DNA from: Acidobacteriota bacterium
GTDB taxonomy: Bacteria; Acidobacteriota; Vicinamibacteria; Vicinamibacterales; UBA2999
Direction of reading: 5' to 3'
DNA length: 46,667 bases
Assembly (NCBI GenBank): GCA_013140775.1
Contig: JABFSA010000143.1
Coordinates: 1-46,667 of the forward strand
The notes under the pieces: generated by a model
Seen by the model: only the letters and a program-made list of their open reading frames with translations
Told to the model about the DNA's origin: nothing
The model's database searches: none
Part shown: in pieces, positions 1 to 7,647 of the stretch
Layout of the letters: the number at the start of each line of letters is the position of its first letter
Position numbering within the stretch: the stretch's first letter is position 1
Translations under genes and position numbers: made by a program

Positions 1-1
1 T

Positions 2-763
2 CATGGCGCCTACACCACCGAGAACCAGCCGAACCGCGCGACAGGGTTTCTCAGCTGGCTGCCCATGCGTGAACGCGTCAGGGTGATCGTGCCGAAGCCT
101 GGCGACAGAATCCCGATCGCCGGGCTCGATGTCACGTTCGTATCCGGCTCCGGAAATCTATTGAAGAGCGCGTTGACGGGCGCGCCGGGCGCGGGGGCAG
201 CGAATCCTTTCTGCAAGGAGTTCACGGCGAAAGTCATGGACCCCACTCCCGAGAATCGGGAGTCGCTCGGAAGCACGATCACGTTTGGCAACTTCAGGAT
301 GCTGAACCTTGCGGACCTGACATGGAACCAGGAGCACGAGCTGGCGTGCCCCAATAATCTGCTTGGCACTTTCGACGTGTATCACACCACCAGGCACGGC
401 ACCGCCTGGGGAGGTGCGCCATCGCTCGTGCACGCGACACGCGCACGCGTGGCGATCATGAACAACGGTCCCCGCAAAGGTGGTGAGGTCGAGACGTGGA
501 ACATCATTCACGGCCTCCCCAACGTGGACCTCTGGCAGCTTCACTACTCCGTCCTCGTGGACAAGGCGCACAACCCGCCGGACAACATGGTTGCGAACAT
601 GGACGAGGTGAATCATGGGTATGCGTTCAAGATGACGGTGAAACCCGATGGGAGCTTCACCGTGCTGAATCAGCGTAATGGCTTCGCGAAGGACTATCCG
701 GCCAAGGGTGCGACGCCGGGCTCGAGGGGTACCGGCACGGCGTCCACCACGTCGAGCCGGTGA
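2..763 (+). CDS. Metallo-beta-lactamase-fold hydrolase, 5' end outside window
   Basis: The reading frame is open from base 2, so the gene starts before the window; the first in-window ATG at 65 is probably internal. The visible 253 residues look like the C-terminal half of a secreted metallo-beta-lactamase-fold protein of the ComEC-like hydrolase type. Supporting segments are FGNFRMLNLADLTWNQE, where D and W/N sit as in the late metal-binding strand, and FDVYHTTRHG, which resembles the terminal His motif. The N-terminal HxHxDH site is not in view, so metal binding is inferred. The stop TGA overlaps a GTG at 760, but the next gene probably starts at 796. The tail is Gly/Ser/Thr-rich and low in complexity. 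Substrate unknown; family call moderately sure. Confidence 0.6.
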   Translation, partial: HGAYTTENQPNRATGFLSWLPMRERVRVIVPKPGDRIPIAGLDVTFVSGSGNLLKSALTGAPGAGAANPFCKEFTAKVMDPTPENRESLGSTITFGNFRMLNLADLTWNQEHELACPNNLLGTFDVYHTTRHGTAWGGAPSLVHATRARVAIMNNGPRKGGEVETWNIIHGLPNVDLWQLHYSVLVDKAHNPPDNMVANMDEVNHGYAFKMTVKPDGSFTVLNQRNGFAKDYPAKGATPGSRGTGTASTTSSR

Positions 764-795
764 AGAAGGTGGTCGGTTTAGCTGGGAGGTTTATC

Positions 796-2472
796 GTGCG
801 CGATTGGTTTGCAGCCACTCTCGCAGTGGTTTTCATGACCGCGGGTGCGTCGATGGCATCTGCACAGGTCGCCGACACCGTGCTGTTCAACGGCAAGGTC
901 CTGACCGTTGATCAGCAGTTCTCCACGAGGAGTGCCGTCGCCGTCCGCGAGGGGCGGATCATGGCGGTTGGCAGCGATGCCGACGTTCGCAAACTCGCCG
1001 GTCCCTCGACGCGCACCATCGATTTACAGGGGCGAACGGTGATTCCGGGTCTCATTGATTCGCACCTGCATGCGACACGCGCCGCATTGAGCTTCAGCAC
1101 TGAAGTGAACTGGATCGGCGCCGCGTCGCTGGCGGATGCCTTGGGACGCGTTCGCGAAGCAGCGTCAAAGGTGAAGCCTGGTGCCTGGCTGATCGTGGTC
1201 ACACCTCCGGCCACGCTGGACACGTTCCGCGAACGGCGTCGGCCCAGGCAGGACGAGCTTGTTGCGGCAGCGCCGAATAACCCTGTCTACGTTCAACTCG
1301 CCTACGGTTGGGCGATGTTGACGCCGCTCGCGATGAAGACACTGAACATCAATACCGACGCTGACTTGCCGAAGGGCAACAAGCTCGAGCGGGACGCGGC
1401 AGGGAAGCCCACCGGTGCGATCACCGGTAACCTGGTGGAGTTTTTCGAACGCCTGCCCAAGCCTACGTTCAACGAACAGGTCGCCGGCACGAAGCTGTTT
1501 TTTCGCGAGCTCAATCGGCTGGGTCTGACGGGCGTCGGCGATCCGGGCGGCAACAATGTCACGCCTCGCGAATACCAGGCGCTCTTCAAGGTGTGGCGTG
1601 ATGGACAGCTCACGGTACGCGTCGCCTACAGCCTGTGTGGCATGACCGACGGCTCGGAGTTCGACGAGTACCGAAACTATCTGGCGATGATGCCCCAGGG
1701 TTTCGGGGACGAGATGCTCCACTTCAATGGGATCGGTGAGCGTATTACCTGGGCAATGAACGGGATCAACGGCACGCCTCCCGAAGCCGACAAGGAGAAG
1801 TACTACCAGATTGTGCGGTGGGCGGCGGAGCGCGGCCTGGCAGTGACCATGCACTGGAACAGCGACGACAACGTGGATCATCTTCTCGGCATCTGGGAAC
1901 GTGTGAATCGCGAGTTTCCTATCGGGTCGCTTCGATGGACCATCGCGCACCTCAACGATGCCTCCCCTCAAACGCTGCAGCGAATGAAGACGCTTGGGAT
2001 TGGATGGACCGTACAGGACGCCAGGTACAATTCCGGCGACGAGGTGCTGAAGACTGAGGAAGCCAATGATGTTATGCGGCAGCCTCCTGTGGTCACAGGA
2101 CACAAGATCGGGGTCGTAATTGGGGCGGGCACCGACGCACATCGCGTGTCAACGTACAACCCGTTCACCGTGCTGCAGTGGCTGCTCGATGGGAAGAATG
2201 CCGGCGGCACCGTGCTGCGAGGGCCGGCGGAGATTCCGAGCCGGGCCGATGCACTCCGCTTCTACACGATCGGAAGCGCCTGGCCCGCGCACGATGACGA
2301 TGTTCGAGGCTCACTCGAGGTGGGCAAGCTGGCCGACCTGGCCGTGTTGTCAAAGGACTTCATGACGGTACCGGTGAGTGAGGTTGGTGGAATCGAATCG
2401 GTGCTGACGATGGTCGGCGGCAAGGTCGTGTACGGCGCCGGACCCTACAAGGAGCTGGAGAGTGGGAGATAG
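796..2472 (+). CDS. Secreted amidohydrolase (YtcJ-like, metal-dependent)
   Basis: A 558-residue amidohydrolase-superfamily protein. The metal-site motif is visible as IPGLIDSHLHATR, with a later TMHWN segment, IAHLND and GAGTDAHRV that fit the remaining histidines and the catalytic Asp; the C-terminal LEVGKLADLAVLSKD strand is typical of the composite beta-sandwich. I start it at GTG 796, not at GTG 760, because GGGAGGT at 784-790 is well spaced before 796 and the protein then opens with a clean signal peptide ending near ASAQ. The stop overlaps the next gene by 11 bp. YtcJ-like enzymes hydrolyse amide or related bonds of unknown substrates; the signal peptide places it in the periplasm. Function beyond the superfamily is not assignable. 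Confidence 0.85.
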   Translation: MRDWFAATLAVVFMTAGASMASAQVADTVLFNGKVLTVDQQFSTRSAVAVREGRIMAVGSDADVRKLAGPSTRTIDLQGRTVIPGLIDSHLHATRAALSFSTEVNWIGAASLADALGRVREAASKVKPGAWLIVVTPPATLDTFRERRRPRQDELVAAAPNNPVYVQLAYGWAMLTPLAMKTLNINTDADLPKGNKLERDAAGKPTGAITGNLVEFFERLPKPTFNEQVAGTKLFFRELNRLGLTGVGDPGGNNVTPREYQALFKVWRDGQLTVRVAYSLCGMTDGSEFDEYRNYLAMMPQGFGDEMLHFNGIGERITWAMNGINGTPPEADKEKYYQIVRWAAERGLAVTMHWNSDDNVDHLLGIWERVNREFPIGSLRWTIAHLNDASPQTLQRMKTLGIGWTVQDARYNSGDEVLKTEEANDVMRQPPVVTGHKIGVVIGAGTDAHRVSTYNPFTVLQWLLDGKNAGGTVLRGPAEIPSRADALRFYTIGSAWPAHDDDVRGSLEVGKLADLAVLSKDFMTVPVSEVGGIESVLTMVGGKVVYGAGPYKELESGR

Positions 2473-2833
2473 CGTCGAACAGGAAATTGTGCGCGTCGAG
2501 AAGAAGCGTATTGATGCAATGGTGGCCCTGGATCTCGCGGCTCTTGACCCGATCCTCGCTGATGACCTGACCTATTCGCATTCGAGTGGAAGAACCGACA
2601 CCAAGTCCAGTTTTCTGGAGCTTGTCCGCAGTGGCCACTATCTCGGTGTCGATTTTGTGAAAAGGGAAGTCGTACCCTGCGGCAGCGCTGCGATCGTCAG
2701 GGGGTTGGCGCAGATGCGCGTGAACCACGATGGCGAGAATCTCAGTTATCCGATTCTCTTTCTCGAGGTTTACGCTCTCCGAGGCAGCGACTGGAAGTTG
2801 GTCGCGTGGCAAGCCACGCGAGCGAAGACATAA
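2462..2833 (+). CDS. DUF4440 / SnoaL-like NTF2-fold protein
   Basis: A 123-residue cytoplasmic protein with the NTF2-like cone fold expected of DUF4440. The N-terminal helix (EQEIVRVEKKRIDAMVALD) is followed by LDPILADDLTYSHSSGRTDTK, the usual family opening, and the C-terminus has the alternating strand LRGSDWKLVAWQATR. Members are small ketosteroid-isomerase-like proteins, many without known activity. The GTG start lies inside the end of the amidohydrolase gene (11-bp overlap), which argues for coupled translation and one transcript. No signal peptide. The specific role is unknown; context suggests involvement in the same catabolic or detoxification unit as the neighbouring hydrolases and VOC protein. 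Confidence 0.75.
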   Translation: MGDSVEQEIVRVEKKRIDAMVALDLAALDPILADDLTYSHSSGRTDTKSSFLELVRSGHYLGVDFVKREVVPCGSAAIVRGLAQMRVNHDGENLSYPILFLEVYALRGSDWKLVAWQATRAKT

Positions 2834-2846
2834 CTCTGGAGTCGCC

Positions 2847-3674
2847 ATGACACGAGTAGCTCTCATCGCCGTTCTGTGGATCTGCATGTTGCCCGTGGCC
2901 TCGAGTGCGCAGCTGGCGCCGCCCAATGAGGCGGGCGTCACGATGGGACACGTGCATTTGAACGTCCGAGATGTCGCGGCCAGTAAGGCATTCTGGCTGG
3001 CGCTTGGCGGCACAGCGACGGCGAAAGTTGGAGCAAACGAAGTCGTCAAGTTTCCCGGCGTGCTGATTTTTTTGCGGCAGGGTGAAGCGACGGGCGGAAG
3101 CGCCGGATCGATCGTGGATCACGTGGGATTCCTGGTGAAGGATGGCGCGGCGAGCGTCGCCACGTTCAAGACACTTGGGACCAAGATGGAGCTGAATGCG
3201 AGCGGGCGCGGAGGGTTCTTCTACACGCCGGACGGGCTGAGACTGGAGATGCCGGAGCGCCCAATGCAGACCGCGCCTATCGTCTTCGATCAGATCCACT
3301 TCTTCGTTCCCGAGCCGGCTCCAGGCGGCAAGACCATGGCCGACATGGAAGCTTGGTACGCCACCGTCTTCGGCGCCCAGCCGGGCCAACCGGGTGGCAA
3401 CCCGGCGACGCTCTATGAAGCCAAGATTCTCCCCGGCGTCAATCTTCGATATTCGAAGAATGCGACGCCGGTGGCGGCCATCAGAGGAAGCGCGCTCGAT
3501 CACATCGGCTTCGAGGTCAAGAACCTCGAAGCCTTCTGCAAGAAACTCGAAGCGGCAGGGATCCGGTTCGACATGCCGTACACGAAGCGCCCCGACATCG
3601 GCATTGCGATCGCGTTCCTGACCGATCCCTGGGGGACGTATATCGAGCTGACCGAAGGGCTGGACAAGTTCTAG
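2847..3674 (+). CDS. Secreted two-domain VOC (glyoxalase-fold) protein
   Basis: I start at ATG 2847, preceded by CTGGAG; the longer open frame back to 2730 lies inside the previous gene. The 275-residue product begins with a signal peptide ending near SSAQ. Two vicinal-oxygen-chelate modules follow: one around residues 30-130 (GHVHLNVRDVAASKAFW, IVDHVGFLVKD) and one around 145-275 (DQIHFFVPEP, LDHIGFEVKNLEAFCKKLE, FLTDPWGTYIELTE). The His and Glu residues at the expected ligand positions are present in part. VOC folds serve dioxygenases, isomerases and resistance proteins, so the reaction cannot be read off. A paralogue of the same architecture lies at 14988-15950. Confidence 0.8.
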   Translation: MTRVALIAVLWICMLPVASSAQLAPPNEAGVTMGHVHLNVRDVAASKAFWLALGGTATAKVGANEVVKFPGVLIFLRQGEATGGSAGSIVDHVGFLVKDGAASVATFKTLGTKMELNASGRGGFFYTPDGLRLEMPERPMQTAPIVFDQIHFFVPEPAPGGKTMADMEAWYATVFGAQPGQPGGNPATLYEAKILPGVNLRYSKNATPVAAIRGSALDHIGFEVKNLEAFCKKLEAAGIRFDMPYTKRPDIGIAIAFLTDPWGTYIELTEGLDKF

Positions 3675-3763
3675 CCCCCGGCTGCGCTCACCGTAACCCC
3701 CGAGCTGAACTACCGACAGCCGGTTAATCCTCCCGCCTTCCGGGGCCGAAAAAGATCACTGCG

Positions 3764-4765
3764 ATGGCTCAAGTTGTGGATTGGTTTCAGATCGCGGGCG
3801 GCGCCATACTCCGCAACGTTCGCCTCGTACTCGCGTACCCCTTCAACCCGGATGAGAGAATCTATCTACCCTACCTTCTGACCTCGCTGGTTGCTGCGGT
3901 CGGGGTTTACCTCGTTACTCGGCAGACCCTGTCGGGAACGGCTCGCCAACGGTTGGATCAGTTTCTGTTCCCGCACGAAGTCTGGCGCACGACGTCTGCG
4001 TGGCTGGACGTCCGCTACTTCTTCGTCCATCAGGTGCTTCGGGTCTTCCTGTATGGCACGTTTGCGGCGGCAGCGACCACGTGGACCTTTCGAGTCACGG
4101 CCCAACTGCTGGGCCTGACCGCACTCGGAGAGGTGACTCCGCGTCCGACGTCGTGGGGTATCGAGATTGGATACGCATTCGTCGCGATCGCTCTGCTGGA
4201 TTTCGTAGCCTTCGCGATCCATTGGTGTCAGCACCACGTTCCGCTCTTGTGGGAGTTCCACAAGGTGCACCACTCGGCGCGTGTGATGCATCCGTTGACG
4301 AACTATCGCGAGCACCCGATCGACAACCTTGTCTACGCGTCCGGTCTGTCCCTGTGCGCGGGTGTCACGATGGCCGTTGTATTCGCGTTGCTCGGCTATG
4401 TGCCGCGGACGCCGACGATTGGCGGAGCCGGTGTCTTCGCGGTGGCGTTCAACGGGTTGGCCTACAACCTGCGCCATTCGCATATATGGCTTCGATGGCC
4501 TGGCGCCCTTGTGTACCTGTTCGGGTCGCCTGCCCATCACCAGGTGCACCACAGCTATCATCCGACGCACATCAACCGGAACTTCGCGTTCATGTTTCCG
4601 GTATGGGACCTCCTGTTCGGCACTTTCCGCATGCCCAGCACAAACGCCGACGTCAAGTTCGACCTTGGGGAGACGGGTGACGAGGAGTTGACGACGGTCG
4701 CACGCCTTTACTGGATACCGTTTCGGGACGCTGCGCGGCTGCTGCGAAATCGCTCTCACAACTGA
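3764..4765 (+). CDS. Sterol desaturase / fatty acid hydroxylase family membrane protein
   Basis: A 333-residue integral membrane protein with the histidine clusters of the fatty acid hydroxylase superfamily: HWCQHH, then HKVHHS, then RHSHIW, then HHQVHHSYHPTH. Together these would hold a di-iron centre that uses O2 to hydroxylate or desaturate a lipid. Hydrophobic stretches near residues 35-55, 85-110, 130-150 and 190-215 are consistent with four or more membrane spans around a cytoplasmic active site. The ATG at 3764 lacks a strong ribosome site. An 89-bp gap separates it from the VOC gene, so it may have its own promoter. Substrate (hopanoid, sterol or fatty acid) is not determinable. Confidence 0.85.
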   Translation: MAQVVDWFQIAGGAILRNVRLVLAYPFNPDERIYLPYLLTSLVAAVGVYLVTRQTLSGTARQRLDQFLFPHEVWRTTSAWLDVRYFFVHQVLRVFLYGTFAAAATTWTFRVTAQLLGLTALGEVTPRPTSWGIEIGYAFVAIALLDFVAFAIHWCQHHVPLLWEFHKVHHSARVMHPLTNYREHPIDNLVYASGLSLCAGVTMAVVFALLGYVPRTPTIGGAGVFAVAFNGLAYNLRHSHIWLRWPGALVYLFGSPAHHQVHHSYHPTHINRNFAFMFPVWDLLFGTFRMPSTNADVKFDLGETGDEELTTVARLYWIPFRDAARLLRNRSHN

Positions 4766-4852
4766 ACCGACGGGTTGACCGATGCGCAGTGCAGGACCGC
4801 TGCGTACTAACTTGGCGCCAGCGTGCGCTGGGTCCGAAAAGAAGAAGCGACG

Positions 4853-5890
4853 CTACTGAAGGACAACTGTCACGTTGCGCTTCGGTACCTGACCAACCGG
4901 AATCCTGGTCACTTCCTTGCGCGTCGCGACATCGACGACCGACACGGAGTTGGATCCGGCGTTCGCCACATACAGCGATGTGCCATCCGGCGAGAACGTC
5001 AGCCAGTCGGGATGGTCGCCCACGTGCACTCCGCCGAGGAAGGCGAGATCCGGCAGTGAGTACGCGTAGACGTAGCTGTTGACCTTGCTGTTCACCCAGA
5101 GCGTCTTTCCTCCTGGCGCCACGCCGATGCCGTGCGACGGGGATCCCTGCAGCCCCTGGGTGTGGCGTTCCGCTGGAGGTAGTTCAGGTAGCGAAATTCT
5201 GTTCACTTCTTTCCGCTGCGCGAAATCCACAACGGCGAACCCGTGAAAGTCGGAGAGTTGAACGAACATCCGTCGGGTAGAGCCGTCAGCGTTCTGTTCG
5301 AATGCGATCGGACGAACACCGCGATCGAAACTCATCGTCCACGCAGGCTCCTCGGTCTTGCCGTCGATAACCACGAGCTTGCGAGCCTCGATGAGGCCGG
5401 CGATGACATAACGTCCATCTGGTGTGACGAAAGGATTGTGCACGCTGCCACCAGTCGCCACGCTCTTGATGAGTCGCGCGGATCGCGTGTCCACGACGTC
5501 CACAGCGCCAGGCTCCTGCCTGATGGCGATGTAGACGTGATTGCCGTCCTGACTGATTGCCACGTTATTGGGACGGCCGCTCAGCTTGACCTTCTGCGTG
5601 ACTTTGAGCGTCCTGGCGTCAACGAAGTCCAGTGAGTGGTCGGCCTCATTGCTGACGTACAGCCGCGTGCCTTCGGGTCCCGCGGCGGCGCCGTGGTTGA
5701 CTTCGATGCCATCGATGACTCCGACCACCTTGTTCGTGGCGGGGTCGATCAGGTGAATGTTGTCGCCGGCGGAATTGGTTTGAATGATGCGGACCGTCGC
5801 CGCACTCAGTGCGACAGGCGTGGCGATCAGCATGACCTGCGCGAACACCCTGAGAAACCGAGAGAGTCGTCGGGTTCCTGTCATCATCAT
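4853..5890 (-). CDS. Secreted YVTN-type beta-propeller protein
   Basis: About 345 residues with a signal peptide (hydrophobic run ending near ALSAATV) and then repeated propeller blades: NKVVGVIDG, GTRLYVSNEADHSLDFVDARTLKV, NNVAISQDGNHVYIAI, GRYVIAG, and the terminal DGTSLYVANAGSNSVSVVDVATRKEV. These are YVTN/cytochrome-d1-like 40-residue repeats. Three in-frame ATG codons in tandem (5890, 5887, 5884 on the minus strand) follow a GAGG; any may be the start. The longer frame to 5914 lacks a ribosome site. It is divergent from the c-type-cytochrome-like gene at 5963 and could act with it in the periplasm. Propellers of this kind bind partners or quinone-type cofactors; no catalytic residues can be named. 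Confidence 0.8.
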   Translation of the reverse strand: MMMTGTRRLSRFLRVFAQVMLIATPVALSAATVRIIQTNSAGDNIHLIDPATNKVVGVIDGIEVNHGAAAGPEGTRLYVSNEADHSLDFVDARTLKVTQKVKLSGRPNNVAISQDGNHVYIAIRQEPGAVDVVDTRSARLIKSVATGGSVHNPFVTPDGRYVIAGLIEARKLVVIDGKTEEPAWTMSFDRGVRPIAFEQNADGSTRRMFVQLSDFHGFAVVDFAQRKEVNRISLPELPPAERHTQGLQGSPSHGIGVAPGGKTLWVNSKVNSYVYAYSLPDLAFLGGVHVGDHPDWLTFSPDGTSLYVANAGSNSVSVVDVATRKEVTRIPVGQVPKRNVTVVLQ

Positions 5891-5925
5891 CAACCTCGCG
5901 GCGGGAGTGTACACCAGAGCCGTAT

Positions 5926-5955
5926 TTGACGCGCCCGCGAGCGAGGCGGTATAAG
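5926..5955 (+). promoter_or_regulatory. Sigma70-type promoter, leaderless, for the c-type protein gene
   Basis: TTGACG at 5926-5931 and TATAAG at 5950-5955 are separated by 18 bp. The -10 ends seven bases before ATG 5963, so transcription would begin at or next to the start codon and the message would be leaderless; no ribosome site is present. The fit to consensus is seen directly; activity is inferred. Confidence 0.55.
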
Positions 5956-5962
5956 CGTCGGC

Positions 5963-6388
5963 ATGCGAACGCTATTCGTGGCACTCGCCCTGGTTGCGGC
6001 GCTGGCCCCGGTGTCTGCGCAACAGCCCGCGACCCCTCCGCAGGTCACGCTGGATTTCGAGTACTTCCGCACGAAGGTCCAGCCGATCTTCCTGCACAAA
6101 CGCCCGAATCTGGCACGTTGCTACGTCTGCCATTCGCAGGGCACTCCGTTGGTCATTCAGAGTCTGTCTCCCGGTCAGACCATGTGGAACGAGGAGCAGT
6201 CACGAAAGAACTTCGAGGTGATCCGGCGGGTTGTGGTTCCCGGAAATCCGCGGGGAAGCCTGCTGCTCATGATGCCTCTGGCCCCGGAGGCCGGGGGGGG
6301 TCTCTTCCATCCAGGAGGGAAGCACTGGACCTCGCAGAACGATCCAGAATGGCGGATCCTGGCTGACTGGGTGGGGGGAGCGAAGTAG
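5963..6388 (+). CDS. Periplasmic c-type cytochrome-like protein (single CxxCH)
   Basis: A 141-residue protein with a signal peptide (residues 1-20, ending VSAQ) and one haem-attachment motif, Cys53-x-x-Cys56-His57 (CYVCHS). The segment YFRTKVQPIFLHKRPNLARCYVCHSQ resembles the opening of planctomycete-type cytochrome domains. A likely sixth haem ligand is one of the downstream Met residues (LLLMMPLAPEAGG), and the C-terminus DPEWRILADWVGGAK is the usual closing helix. It is presumably exported by Sec and matured in the periplasm as an electron carrier. It lies 17 bp before mqnE and is probably co-transcribed with it. Confidence 0.75.
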   Translation: MRTLFVALALVAALAPVSAQQPATPPQVTLDFEYFRTKVQPIFLHKRPNLARCYVCHSQGTPLVIQSLSPGQTMWNEEQSRKNFEVIRRVVVPGNPRGSLLLMMPLAPEAGGGLFHPGGKHWTSQNDPEWRILADWVGGAK

Positions 6389-6405
6389 AATTTCTAAAGG
6401 GTCCC

Positions 6406-7509
6406 TTGAATTCACGTGTGCGGGCCGCAGGCCTCGCTGACATCGACGACAGGCTTCAGGCAGGCGAGCGCCTCGGGTTCGCAGATGGCCTTCGCCTCTT
6501 CGCGTGCCCGGACCTGCTGGCTGTCGGGCTGCTCGCCAATCGTGAACGCGAGAAGCGCCACGGCGCGCGAACGTTCTTCAACTACAACCTGCGGCTCGAA
6601 CCGACAAATGTCTGCGTCGCGAGTTGTCTGTTCTGCTCGTTCGCTCGATTGAAGCCGACCGATGCCGCCGCGTACACCATGTCGCTCGAACAGGCATGGG
6701 ACAAGCTGCGAAAACGCGAGCATCAACCGTTGACCGAGCTGCACATCGTCAACGGGCTGAATCCAGACCTGCCGTTCAGCTACTACACAGAGCTGTTGCG
6801 CGGATTCAAACGCATCAGGCCCTCGATCCATCTGAAGTGCTTTACGGCGGTCGAGATTGCGTACTTCGCGGATCTCTACGGCATGAGCGACCAGCAGGTC
6901 CTTCTCGACCTCATGGAGGCGGGACTTGATTCGCTTCCCGGCGGCGGCGCGGAGATCTTCGCAGAACGAGTGCGTAAGAAGATCTGCCACGACAAGTGCG
7001 GCGCCGATCGATATCTCGACATCCATCGCATTGCCCATCGTCTCGGGATGAAGACCAATGTGACCATGCTCTATGGCCACATCGAAACGCACGAGGAGCG
7101 CGTGGACCACATGTTGAGGGCTCGAGCTCTGCAGGACGAGACGAGTGGGTTCCAGGCCTTCATCCCACTGGCGTTCCATCCCGACAACAACCAGATGCGG
7201 AAGCTGCCGGCGCCGAGTGCCGCGGAGACCCTTCGCGTCCATGCCGTGTCGAGGCTGATGCTCGACAACATCCCGCACATCAAGGCGTTCTGGATCGCAA
7301 CCGGCGTCGATGTCGCGCAGACGGCGCTCTGGTTTGGCGTGGATGACCTGGACGGGACCGTCCAGGAGGAGAAGATTTACCACATGGCCGGATCGCCGAC
7401 CCCAGAAGGCCTCACGATGACGCAGTTGACCAACCTTGTCCGTGCCGCCGGTCGGGAACCCCTCGAGCGCGACACCTTCTACAACGTCAAAGAAACGATT
7501 TCCTGCTGA
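6406..7509 (+). CDS. mqnE: Aminofutalosine synthase MqnE (radical SAM)
   Basis: A 367-residue radical SAM enzyme. The cluster motif is CVASCLFC: Cys70, Cys74 and Cys77 in CxxxCxxC spacing. The segment DSLPGGGAEIFAERVRKKIC is characteristic of the MqnE/MqnC/CofH group, and the opening (LADIDDRLQAGERLGFADGLRLF) matches the MqnE branch. MqnE joins 3-[(1-carboxyvinyl)oxy]benzoate and SAM to make aminofutalosine, the second step of the futalosine route to menaquinone. The start is TTG 6406, supported by TAAAGGG at 6395-6401; no better ATG exists upstream. Other mqn genes are not in the window. Its presence implies menaquinone as a respiratory quinone, relevant to the complex I genes further on. 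MqnC is the closest alternative. Confidence 0.85.
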   Translation: MNSRVRAAGLADIDDRLQAGERLGFADGLRLFACPDLLAVGLLANREREKRHGARTFFNYNLRLEPTNVCVASCLFCSFARLKPTDAAAYTMSLEQAWDKLRKREHQPLTELHIVNGLNPDLPFSYYTELLRGFKRIRPSIHLKCFTAVEIAYFADLYGMSDQQVLLDLMEAGLDSLPGGGAEIFAERVRKKICHDKCGADRYLDIHRIAHRLGMKTNVTMLYGHIETHEERVDHMLRARALQDETSGFQAFIPLAFHPDNNQMRKLPAPSAAETLRVHAVSRLMLDNIPHIKAFWIATGVDVAQTALWFGVDDLDGTVQEEKIYHMAGSPTPEGLTMTQLTNLVRAAGREPLERDTFYNVKETISC

Positions 7510-7513
7510 TCTG

Positions 7514-7541
7514 TTGATCGGGGTCCCCCCGGCGCTATAAT
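7514..7541 (+). promoter_or_regulatory. Sigma70-type promoter for nadA
   Basis: TTGATC at 7514-7519 and a perfect TATAAT at 7536-7541, 16 bp apart, immediately after the mqnE stop. Predicted start is about 7548, giving a 100-base leader before nadA. The leader contains the Rex-type palindrome described separately. Confidence 0.6.
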
Positions 7542-7609
7542 TCCAACAGGTCCAAATTCCATCGGGCAGATAGCCTGAAATGGGGTTTGGCCTTTTTCAC
7601 GTTCAGACT

Positions 7610-7627
7610 TTGCGAAAAATTTCACAA
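7610..7627. promoter_or_regulatory. Putative Rex (NADH/NAD+) operator before nadA
   Basis: The 18-bp palindrome TTGCGAA-AAAT-TTCACAA differs at one position from the Rex consensus TTGTGAA-N4-TTCACAA. It lies about 60 bases downstream of the predicted transcription start and 20 bases before ATG 7648, where a bound repressor would block elongation. In several phyla Rex controls NAD biosynthesis and redox genes. No rex gene is in the window, so the call rests on the motif and context. Confidence 0.55.
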
Positions 7628-7647
7628 GGGGTGCGTGACCAAAGGAT

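Noticed and set aside
1165..2142. 325-codon minus-strand frame opposite the amidohydrolase gene
   Set aside because: Antisense shadow of a clear amidohydrolase; no ribosome site or recognisable motif.
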